A stretch of DNA of 64,000 nt from Pterobdella sp. o SKG-2022 (lineage: Eukaryota; Annelida; Clitellata; Hirudinida; Piscicolidae): positions 8,649,700 to 8,713,699 of the forward strand of contig OZ038326.1 in NCBI GenBank assembly GCA_964035795.1. Reading direction: 5' to 3'. The notes beneath the pieces are model-generated. The model did not search any database, was not told the DNA's origin, and saw only the letters and a program-made list of their open reading frames with translations. The position numbers were made by a program, and so were the translations under genes. Of the stretch, positions 57,701-64,000 are shown in pieces; the stretch's first letter is position 1; every line of letters begins with the position of its first letter.

Positions 57701-60700
57701 GTATCTTCTGGCCCAACCGTGTGTCCACAAAAACATTAAACACTGGCAGAACCAGCATCTCAAATTGTTGCAAGAAGACGCTAAAAGCTTTTGGCCACAT
57801 TCTTCGAATGAATGACCAAGTTTCGGCAAAAAAGCTGCAATGGAATGCCTTGCTTCTAAAAACACAAAAAGAGGAAGACCAAGCACCTGTCTCCTAACAA
57901 CTATGAAAAGAGACTTGAAAAGCCATAAGTCGGTATGATGAAAGGGTCTCTTGGTCCAGATCTGATTTCTTCAAAAGCGGTGTGACGTAAGCATGTTTTA
58001 AATGACATGGAACCTTTCCAGTGGCAAAAGATAGATTGAAGATACTCAATATGAATGGAGCAACTGTATTTTATTTCCTGTTGCTAGCAAGTTTCCGTCA
58101 TGTTTTCACCATCTTCCTACACGTTGTATGGCTTGAAAGCACAAAGTTTAATTGCTAATCAGTTTATATGAGTAGTCATTTCTAATATAGTGGCACATAC
58201 CTAACGAGGAAGTATGCCTTGCAGATGTGCTCCCCGAAGAGGTGCCTCAAGTGCTCATCAACAGAGAACACCTGCCTCATATGCACTTCGACGTTGAGCT
58301 TCTCGGTACTTGCACTATTTCATCTTTTCCAACCTCCAATTGTTCTTTTTTTAACAGGTGATTGTGACGTCATAATCAATAAGTTGTGTCAGTGTCTGGA
58401 GGAAGAGCAAGTGTTTGCTGCTTTGGTGGATCATGGTGGTTGTAATGGTGGTGGGGATGGCGACAATACAATGAAAAATGAGTTACTCAGTTCTCGAGAA
58501 AAGATAGTTGAAGGTGGTGCAGAGGGTGTTGAAAAGACGACTGATGATGAGACGTGCCTAGATGTCTGTAGCTTCCTTGATGGTTGGTGCACCATTGTCC
58601 TTCGAATCATTTCAATAATTTCAACAAAATAATTTTGTGTAAAGTTATTTCTAATAATTTTTGTAGGTTTAAGTATATATCAATTGCGAGATTATGAATC
58701 ATGTTAGAATATAGTTTTTAGCAGTTCAATTATACTCGCTATATTAAACATGACTGCACATATGAAATGCTTATATTTTAGCAACTTCATTTGCTGAGTA
58801 TTAATTTATTCAAGTCATGGAACATATGCTATGTGGGGAGGCAAGGGCATGCTCTCCACGCACTTTAAATGCTCCAAAAATCTCCATGAATTTACAAACA
58901 AAAGCAATGACCCTCAGTTTCCAGTCTGGGTTTTTCTTATTTTTAATTCTTTTTCTTTGAGGTTTGTTAATTGGAATATAGGAACTGTGGTAAAAGTGAG
59001 GAGGTTTGCGAAAAACTAAGAAAATAGAAGGATTGACATTTGTTGTCCTCGAGAAGTAAGGTGGAAGAATCGAGGTGCAACATTTTTAGGTAGCTTATCT
59101 AGGAGATTTAAGTTGTCTGGGAATAAAACTAAAATAGGAGGTGTTGGTATACTGGCTAAAGAAGAGCTATATGAGAATGTGGTAGAAATAATAAGTTAGT
59201 GCTTACGTGCCTCAGTGTGGGAGAAATTCAGAAGAAAACGCACAATTTCAATGTGATATGGCTGAGGGTTGTGGTGGTCCAGATGAAAAAGAGTTTTTGA
59301 TTTGTTTAGGTGATTTCAATGGGCATTCTGGTAAGCAGCTTGATGGGTTCGACGGAGTTCACGGAGGTTTTGGCGTTGGGGAGAGAAATGGGAAAGGAAG
59401 ATTGCTTCTAGAGTTTTGCGATGGAGAGGATCTGTGTGTAGCAAAAACATGGTTCAAGAAGAAAGAAAATATAAAAATGACATACAAAGGTAGTCTGGGC
59501 AGAGAGATGGAAATTGATTTCGTGCTGGTTGGTAGAAGAGACAGAAAGCATATAAAAGATGTGAAGACAATTTTGGGGAAATATCAGCATAAATTTTTAG
59601 TATTAGATTAAGATGGTAGGAGTATAAGGAAAAAAGTAAGGTCTTACAGGTCCGTGAAAAGAAGGGTTTGGAAGTTGGAGGAAGTTGTGTATAGGAGAAG
59701 GTTCTTTGAAAGAGCTTATGGTTTGGTTAATGCGGATGATCAAAATATATGGAACTCTTTCACAAGTGGGGTTTGAAAACTTGTGATGAAGTGTGCGGTA
59801 TAAGGTAGGGTAAAGAAGAGCACTACTTGGTGGTGAAATGAAAAGGTAAAGGAAGCTATTTCAGAAAAGGAAATATCTTTTAAAAATTAGTGTAAAAACA
59901 AAAATGAGGAAAATAATATCTACTGTAGGAAAATGAAAAGACGAGCCAAGAGAGTTGTGGCCGCAGCTATGAGGGAGTTAACAGAGAGAGAATTAGATAA
60001 GTTTCATCAAAATCATAACAATGTGTGTAAATTCCTCAGAATAAAAAAATGATGTAGGTGTATGATGGGGAAGAATGGTTTAGGATTTGGTCGAAAGAGA
60101 AAAGTAGAATATGGAAAAGTTATATGGAAGGTATAATTAATGTTGAGAATACTTGGGATAATACAACGTCAGATGCTCTTCTTGTTGAAGGGCTTGTAAT
60201 ACCTATAAGCTCAGCCATAACAATGACAAAAAGTGGCAAGGCCTCGGGTCTTAAAAGTCAGTTTTAAGATGATTAAAGCCAGTGCGCAGGTAGGAGTTGA
60301 TGTATTAAGAAAGTAAAGTCAGAATATCCTGGATGGTGTAGGCATGCCCACAGAATGGAAATCTAGCGTCATAATCCCACTATACAAAAACAAAGGGGAT
60401 GTGAAAGACTGTGGTTTGTACCGAAGAATAAAACTATTGGAAGATGGAATTAAAATTATTGAAAGAGTGCTTGAGAGAAGTTTAATGCTGATGAATCACA
60501 GTTTGGTTTCAGACCAGGTATGAGAACAACAGACGCCTTGTTTGTTTTGAAAAAACTTTAAGAGGAATATAGAGATTTTCGTTTTTTAGACCTGAAGAAA
60601 GCGTTTGATAGGGTCCCAAGAAAAGTTATAGAATGGGCGGTAAGAAAAAAAGGGGCTTCAGAGGTTTTAGTTCGGGCGGTAATGAGCACGTATGGTGGAA

Positions 60701-61627
60701 CTAAAACCGTGTAAGGGTTGGGAATGATCTATCTGAAGAGTTTATAACAAACAGTCGGTGTGCATCAGGGGTCTGTTATGTCACCATTACAATTTTCAAT
60801 AGTAATTGATGTTATAACAGAAAGTGCTAGAGAATATTTCAGTGCTTGAAATTTTATATGCGAGTTCACGATATCGTGGTAGATTATGATTTCAATTTAC
60901 TCAGCACATCACAGAGAAGAGGAAATTTTTTTGGAGGTGGAAACAACTCCCATCAGCGGAAAATAAATCCCGCTATATCCATGATAAAAAGAATTCCAAG
61001 AGAGCTGTTGCTGAGGCAATGAAGAAAGAGGCGGTGAAAGAGATGGAGGAAATATGGAAGGACAGGAATGTTTTATTACGTAGAATAATAATGATAAAGA
61101 AGGAAACTAGTGACTAAGCAGGTAACAACTGCATTAAAGACAAAAATGGGAAGATTTTATTTGCAGAGCATGGTCGGAAGAGAATGTGGAAGGAGCGCAC
61201 AGAGGCCATCATGAATGAGGAGAATTCATGGGATGGGATGGTTCCGTGAAACCATTTGCTATGGATGTAGTGAAGAAAGCACTAGGGATCATAAAAATGG
61301 CAAAGCCAGTAGAGCAACTGGAATTGTCAAGGAACACCTAGCTGCTTCTCCACATGGGAAGCAAGTTATATTGCAAATAGCAAATGAAATCCTCGATGAA
61401 AAGGATATGACTCATGACTGGAGGACGAGTACAGTTGTTCCCATTTATAAGAAGGAAGGCAGCGTTATGTACTGTGCTAGGTGGCTGTAACTGCAAGAAT
61501 GAGATCAGGCTGAACAAATTTTAAGGAAGCTAGAGGGCAATTGGACTTCGGAAAGAGGATGCCCAAAACAAGCACGCTTGGGAGAAAAAATAAAGGCTTA
61601 CATAGTGAGAAAATATAGACATTACAG

Positions 61628-61673
<46 letters not shown>

Positions 61674-64000
61674 TAGAGATATTTTATTATCCAAGAGTTT
61701 TGCGCTCAAAATCAAAATACGAGTTTATGCAAGCTGTGTTAGATCAGCAATGCTATTTGGTGTCTAAGACAAAATGAGTTTGATATTCTGAAAAGAACAG
61801 AAAAGACTGGTTAAAGTAATTTGTGGAGTGAAGTTATCAGATAGGTTTAAAATTAAATCTTTAATTGATAGGTTAGGTTTAAAAGAAACTGCAAAAACTT
61901 TCGCTAAAGCTAGCGGTGTAAGATGGTTTGGTCGTGTAATAAGGGATTAGGGGAATGTTTTGAGAAAGACACTCAATTTTGAAAGTGATGGTTTAAAAAA
62001 GAAGGAAAGGCCGAAAGTTAAGTGGAAAAACAATATAGTTTCAGAAATTATTTTCGTTAGCTTAAGAGAAAAATGCGTTGGATAAAAAAAAATGGAGATT
62101 AGTTGGTCTTAGGCATGACGTTATAAGGCACCTGTCCAAGGCATGACATTAAAAGGCATCTACGCCCTAGCGTTTAGGCCTGCTAGTTGGTGGGGCTGCT
62201 ACCCTTTCAGGGTACAAGTCTAAACGACCCTTCCCTGTTCTCCAGTAATCCTTCAAGCTTACTTATTTTATCTTGTTTCAAGAATTTTTTTGGAAGACCC
62301 CACACAGATTATTTCATCAGTCTGCTCTCATCAGGCTAGGTTCTTAGGTCAAGTTCTTAATATGCAAAGAAACATCCAAAGACCAACACTAACAGCCTGA
62401 TGATAAAGATAGGGTACGTTCACGACCTACACGGTGGAACATGGGGGTAATAAAAAAATGGAGATTAGTTATATATAAAATTACAAGAAATGTTTTGTAA
62501 ATGGAGTAAATCTGGACGCCCTCAGTAACTGGGCGTTAAACTGGACTTAATGTCTTAGTATCTATCAAATTTGTGAAGTCATTGCTGCTTTCTAGGTCAG
62601 AAACTTGGAGAGCGATCAACACCAACACGACAAAGATGCAAGCCTTCGTCAATGGCTGCCTTCGACAGATCCTCCGTTTGAGATGGTTTGATAGTGCCGA
62701 ACGTCGAGCTATGGACATTCACAAATCAACAACCAATGAATGTCCAAGTCAAACGGCGAAAATGGCGATGGATCGGTCACACCCTACGGAAAAAGCCTGT
62801 AAATATTACCAGACAGACTCTTTAATGGACCCCGCAAGGGAAGAGAAGGAGGGGACGTCCAAAGCAGACCTGAAGAAGAAGTCTAAATTGTGAACTGCGG
62901 AACTCTGGATTAACATGGGAAGAAGCCAAAACCAGCGCCAAAGATAGAGGGAGATGAAAGAAAGTTGTTGAGCCCCTATGCTCCCTTAGGAGTCTAAAGG
63001 AATAATAATAATAATAATAATCTATCTAAGTGGTTTTATTTCAAATTAGAAAGGCAGTCTACACACAGGGTATGCTTGGAGGTTGTTCACACACAGGGTC
63101 TGCTTAAAGGCTGTTTAGTTGCACGTGTCTGCTTCTTCCACTTTTGGTGTCTTGCACTTGATTTAAGTTGGACGTTATCTCGGGCTGGCACTCTATTTAA
63201 GTAAAAATAATTTAGACCGACTGCTGTCAATCCAGTTACTGAGGCATGTACAGCAGTGAAGTGTAATAGCTTGAATCAAATAGTAGGGTCAACAATAAAT
63301 AATATCCATATTAGATTATACTGCTGTAGGCGTCTCAGTAGCTGGGACATACAGCAGTCGGCTAATGAAAGCCATTTTTAGTTGGGACAAAGTTTTCATA
63401 GAACTGCCAGCCCAAGCTAACGTCCAACTTGAAACTATCGGATTTTAAGAACCGCCGTTCCCACACTTGGGCAGTTTGCCTTGCCGTTGTCAATAAAGAA
63501 TGATCCTCCACCAAGCCAAATGACAACGATACCAGGATATCAGTTTGTCGATACCTGTTTCCGAAGTCTACTGTTATCCAGATTATAACAGGTAAGCAGT
63601 CTCAAACTGGAGACGCTGTCTTCGGTGCAGTTTAATGTCATGCCCAAGACCAAACACAAAGTATTTATTAAAAAGAAGACACGAAGCTTTTCGTAAGGCA
63701 TTATCAAGTAATGATCACTTTTTGTTTGTTCACCTTACTATGTACATCAGTATAATCTAATTTGATTAAGAATAATAATGAATAAACAGCTAGTAGTTCT
63801 AAAATTTAAATGGTTAGCTAGAACGCAGTTAAGCGTCATTCGAAAATGATTAGTGACCTGATTGACCATGGCAGGGCGAGACATGGCTTGTTTGAGTGAC
63901 AGAAGGTACATCTTCAAGGGGGCTCAAATCACTCTTCTCAGCGACTCTCCTTCTTCTTATGCAGATGAAGAGGAAGATGACTGTCAGGAGAATGTTCTCA
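48446..64000 (+). CDS. SIRT1: SIRT1-type NAD-dependent deacetylase, right end open
   Basis: Nuclear class I sirtuin that removes acetyl groups from lysines using NAD. Exons with exact phase: 48446-48617, 48675-48737, 48955-49196, 49248-49340, 51287-51346, 51421-51469, 54609-54707, 54791-55219, 58225-58305, then 58358 onward, and a separate exon from about 63899. Together the first nine encode 429 residues. Diagnostic motifs are VLTGAGVSVSCGIPDFRSRD, FRKNPRPFFKFAK, NYTQNIDTLE, QCHG with the catalytic His, and KPDIVFFGE. How exon 10 connects to the last exon is not resolved. Large introns are filled with LINEs. Confidence 0.94.
48777..48935 (+). mobile_element. tRNA-derived SINE, full-length copy in SIRT1 intron 2
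   Basis: The head folds as a tRNA: acceptor strands TCGGCC and GGCCGA, D arm TAGCTCAATGGTTGAGCA (A box), anticodon stem TTAGA/TCTAA with loop CTAATTA (anticodon AAT), and B box GTGTTCAATCC. The body is AATTAACACCTGTTACACAG to GCAAGCGCTTTATAAATACC, with a TTACATTACATTA tail. Short flanks ATTACTGT and ATTACTCTGT may be target-site duplications. It occupies most of intron 48738-48954; without it the intron would be about 58 bp. Confidence 0.9.
48955..54707 (+). CDS. SIRT1: SIRT1 exons 3-7, start of catalytic domain
   Basis: Exon 3 (48955-49196) gives PRLILKSLF, DSTLWHLIASILTEPPKRKR and KKIIVLTGAG; the EPPKRK sequence is characteristic of SIRT1. Exon 4 (49248-49340) gives CGIPDFRSRDGIYARI and YPDLPDPQ. 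Exon 5 (51287-51346) gives AMFDISYFRKNPRPFFKFAK. Exon 6 (51421-51469) gives EIYPGLFQPSKAHHFI. Exon 7 (54609-54707) gives RLLRNYTQNIDTLE and ends at IQCH; the next exon supplies G. The intron 3 acceptor is AGGTGTCAG-type. Introns 4 and 6 (1.95 and 3.1 kb) contain foldback and LINE sequence. Confidence 0.93.
49380..49620. mobile_element. Foldback-family copies in SIRT1 intron 4
   Basis: A palindrome at 49514-49617 (AACACAAATAAATTTTATTG...AAAGCTTTGTATCTCAAC...TTTATTTGTGTT) has arms of about 37 bp. A related partial sequence, ACTTACATTATCAAGTGTTT, lies at about 49430-49450. The inner AAAGCTTT and TACTTAG parts belong to the same family as 45031-45220. Confidence 0.75.
49640..50430 (-). pseudogene. 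LINE with zinc ribbon, minus-strand fragment
   Basis: From 5' to 3' on the minus strand: a zinc-ribbon-like KCKKWCHRKCYGLKNITLNK with FICPECSP (50330-50420), then VLLYGSETWASTQKLVETLV and MKYSGKRSSFGG-type sequence. The family matches 34135-35765 and 46500-47460 in having the zinc ribbon before the C-terminal YGSETW block. It lies antisense in SIRT1 intron 4. Confidence 0.75.
50428..50500. repeat. CTGCTGTA/TACAGCAG hairpin motif
   Basis: GACTGCTGTATACCCCTGCT followed by ACTGGGATGCCTACAGCAGT can fold into a hairpin (ACTGCTGTA with TACAGCAGT, inner CCC with GGG). It is followed by ATAATCTAATATGGATAATA. Equivalent sequence in reverse orientation is at 63305-63370, with further relatives at 63215-63260 and 54260-54325. 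Confidence 0.65.
50701..51043. mobile_element. Foldback element with 200-bp loop in SIRT1 intron 4
   Basis: The left arm, 50701-50770, reads GAAACAAACACTAGGTTTAT...AAAGCTTTTCGTAAGAGTAC CTCACATTAT. The right arm, about 50978-51043, is its reverse complement. The loop is non-coding. The arms share the AAGCTTTTCGTAAG core and the CTCACATTATC motif with the palindrome at 45031-45220, but differ in their outer ends. Confidence 0.85.
51530..53800 (+). pseudogene. I-like LINE copy 2, with nested SINE
   Basis: Frames match copy 1 (43640-46500): an opening around GPQ-type sequence at 51560-51800, a linker, HRNRPL, then polymerase pieces. After the SINE at 53335-53512 it continues SANYLKGHQKYTTYNNQTSK, IKAGIPQKCVLSPTLFNTYM, and LITYADDIIITSSPQHQ at 53695-53750, with the YADD catalytic motif intact. 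The sense strand is C/A-rich and very poor in G. Many stops make it inactive. It lies in the SIRT1 intron between exons 6 and 7. Confidence 0.78.
53335..53512 (-). mobile_element. tRNA-derived SINE nested in an I-like LINE
   Basis: Read on the minus strand: GTCGGCTCTTATAGCTCAGT then GGTTGAGCATTAGACTAATT, a B-box-like GGGTTTGATTC, and GCCAACAATTAGTAGTCCAC. The head keeps the A box and the CTAATTA anticodon loop of the family. The neighbouring LINE sequence AAACACCCA occurs on both sides, consistent with a target-site duplication. Confidence 0.85.
53801..54325 (+). pseudogene. LINE C-terminal scrap and hairpin motif
   Basis: Broken plus-strand frames contain FEILDIGMLLQSRRFRWHSH with VGRSSM-type residues, as in the terminal RRLRWFGHVERS block of LINEs. 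At 54255-54325 a sequence similar to the hairpin at 50428-50500 follows (AGAGCTGAGT, CTTCTGGGAT, CCTGCAGCATCATATT). Confidence 0.5.
54791..55219 (+). CDS. SIRT1: SIRT1 exon 8, zinc module with insertion
   Basis: Encodes GSFSTATCMRCKRKVDAEFI and IPLCPVCPRG: the two CxxC pairs that bind the structural zinc are intact. Then comes an acidic and Ser/Thr-rich stretch of about 55 residues (from SDDDVNCGNVD to EKNNDLADKP), where vertebrates have about 8, before KPDIVFFGESLSDEFHQTF. The exon ends with CDLLIVMGTHLKVKPVAIIP; vertebrates have GSSLKV at that place. The frame is open throughout, so the insertion is translated. Confidence 0.92.
55800..57950 (+). pseudogene. Decayed non-LTR retrotransposon in SIRT1 intron 8
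   Basis: Pieces in order: an endonuclease opening LLSGSLNVRGLCSQSKR (55835-55890) and, in the other frame, VDILCLQETKVSKDQ-type sequence; a later endonuclease part ARHLTTWKRN...YNTIDYLITS (56395-56470); polymerase-like DMSSAFDTLNREKLMGIV near 57065-57120 and GDGLSPVMFTLYLETVL near 57240-57295; and a C-terminal MIRQACSIFWPNRVSTK. At least six frame changes are needed. The clade is not clear. Confidence 0.7.
58225..58632 (+). CDS. SIRT1: SIRT1 exons 9-10, end of catalytic domain
   Basis: Exon 9 (58225-58305) gives DVLPEEVPQVLINREHLPHM then HFDVELLG. Exon 10 begins at 58358 with DCDVIINKLCQCLEEEQVFA, completing the deacetylase domain, then a Gly/Asp/Asn- and Glu-rich linker. The frame stays open to a TAA at 58630-58632. 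A donor somewhere in 58540-58600 is likely, because the ESA-type exon lies further on; I cannot place it with confidence. Confidence 0.85.
   Translation: MCSPKRCLKCSSTENTCLICTSTLSFSVLALFHLFQPPIVLFLTGDCDVIINKLCQCLEEEQVFAALVDHGGCNGGGDGDNTMKNELLSSREKIVEGGAEGVEKTTDDETCLDVCSFLDGWCTIVLRIISIISTK
58633..58949. other. SIRT1 intron or 3' flank, no feature seen
   Basis: AT-rich sequence after the in-frame TAA of SIRT1 exon 10. No coding segment, RNA or repeat is supported. If exon 10 is spliced, this is intronic. Confidence 0.4.
58950..60870 (+). pseudogene. LINE: endonuclease to polymerase, broken
   Basis: A good endonuclease part reads KEFLICLGDFNGHSGKQLDG, then GVGERNGKGRLLLEFCDGED and EIDFVLVGRRDRKHIKDVKT (59280-59600). 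The linker and polymerase follow in several frames: KNKGDVKDCG near 60400, QFGFRPGMRTTDALFVLKKL near 60510-60560, DLKKAFDRVPRKVIEWAVRK near 60590-60645, and VGVHQGSVMSPLQFSIVIDV near 60755-60810. The YADD part is lost. The family is the one with the zinc ribbon found elsewhere in the window. Confidence 0.82.
60871..62100 (+). pseudogene. Second LINE copy, linker and C-terminal pieces
   Basis: Frames encode MNEENSWDGMVP, VVKKALGIIKNGKASRATGI and DEKDMTHDWRTSTVVPIYKK (61210-61460), the polymerase entry of the same family. A (TGATGA)n-type run interrupts at 61633-61676. A C-terminal remnant with VRWFGRVI (61920-61945) follows. Most of the polymerase is deleted. Confidence 0.65.
61633..61676. repeat. 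(ATG)n microsatellite
   Basis: About fourteen uninterrupted TGA/ATG triplets lie within LINE debris of the SIRT1 intron. They explain a poly-histidine reading on the minus strand. Confidence 0.95.
62535..62965 (+). pseudogene. LINE C-terminal fragment
   Basis: The open frame at 62573-62893 encodes SRSETWRAINTNTTKMQAFV then NGCLRQILRLRWFD, matching the (YG)SETW...Q.F.N.CLR.IL...W block that closes RTE/L1-type polymerases. In neighbouring frames it continues with RKWRWIGHTLRKKP-like residues and GRGRRGRPKQT. Only the 3' end is present. Confidence 0.75.
63000..63021. repeat. (AAT)n microsatellite
   Basis: Seven AAT triplets directly follow the LINE fragment and are probably its 3' tail. Confidence 0.9.
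63215..63370. repeat. Paired hairpin motifs in inverted orientation
   Basis: GACTGCTGTCAATCCAGTTA with CTGAGGCATGTACAGCAGT at 63219-63257, and TACTGCTGTAGGCGTCTCAG with TAGCTGGGACATACAGCAGT at 63321-63361, each fold as a hairpin. The second is the reverse complement of the copy at 50428-50500, including the flanking ATCCATATTAGATTATACTG. Confidence 0.65.
63440..63720. repeat. Dispersed repeat copy 2 and a foldback-core copy
   Basis: At 63510-63610 the sequence CCAAATGACAACGATACCAG, ATCCAGATTATAACAGGTAA and GCAGTCTC matches the repeat at 2465-2660. At 63660-63715 ACGAAGCTTTTCGTAAGGCA then TTATCAAGTAATGATCACTT is a single copy of the foldback-family core. Confidence 0.65.
63899..64000 (+). CDS. 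SIRT1: SIRT1 C-terminal ESA-like exon, cut by right edge
   Basis: After an acceptor at GAGTGACAG the frame reads RRYIFKGAQITLLSDSPSSY and ADEEEDDCQENVL. Vertebrate SIRT1 has NRYIFHGAEVYSDSEDDVLS at its C-terminal regulatory (ESA) segment, which folds back on the catalytic domain. The match in both the R-Y-I-F-x-G-A core and the acidic follow-up is strong. The exon starts with one base of a split codon, so the previous exon must end in phase 2; that exon is not identified. Confidence 0.78.

Noticed and set aside
58630..58632. TAA as the definite end of SIRT1
   Set aside because: An ESA-like exon with strong similarity to the SIRT1 C-terminus lies at 63899-64000, so the stop may belong only to an unspliced or short form.
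61530..61715. Minus-strand frame with a poly-histidine run
   Set aside because: It is a translation of the (ATG)n microsatellite within LINE debris.

Overview
This window is nuclear DNA of an invertebrate animal. It is AT-rich, has spliced genes with GT/AG introns and a tRNA-derived SINE, and is dense with non-LTR retrotransposons, Penelope-like and Tc1/mariner debris. A LINE/SINE-type tail at about 19139-19195 resembles tails I recall from molluscs and other lophotrochozoans, so that group is a weak guess; the species cannot be named from sequence alone.

Three conserved protein genes can be rebuilt exon by exon. All chosen splice sites keep reading phase, with two gaps: the left end of DOP1 and the last part of SIRT1. 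(1) A DOP1/Dopey gene lies on the minus strand, start codon at 16576-16574, 22 exons down to 181, and runs off the left edge. About 1858 residues are present out of roughly 2300-2500 expected. (2) An RNF14-type RBR ubiquitin ligase is complete on the minus strand, 48155 to 33222, 10 exons, 422 residues. (3) A SIRT1-type deacetylase is on the plus strand from 48446. Nine exons and a tenth downstream segment give the catalytic domain; the C-terminal ESA-like exon sits at the right edge (about 63900-64000). RNF14 and SIRT1 are head to head with 290 bp between their start codons.

Introns are bimodal: many are about 50-70 bp, others are several kb and full of mobile DNA. Two introns consist almost entirely of minisatellite: 611-2065 in DOP1 (16-bp unit) and 37420-39262 in RNF14 (about 18- and 25-bp units with a higher-order repeat of about 566 bp). 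A third, small array touches another RNF14 intron end. A SINE makes up most of SIRT1 intron 2.

The interval between DOP1 and RNF14 (16577-33200) and the long introns of RNF14 and SIRT1 hold degenerate CR1/L2-like, RTE-like and I-like LINEs, a LINE lineage with an internal zinc-ribbon segment, Penelope GIY-YIG fragments, a MULE-like scrap, and a family of foldback elements that share an internal core motif. I see no intact autonomous element. The most unusual items are the intron-filling minisatellites, the foldback family, the inverted repeat around a Penelope fragment, and a zinc-module insertion in SIRT1.
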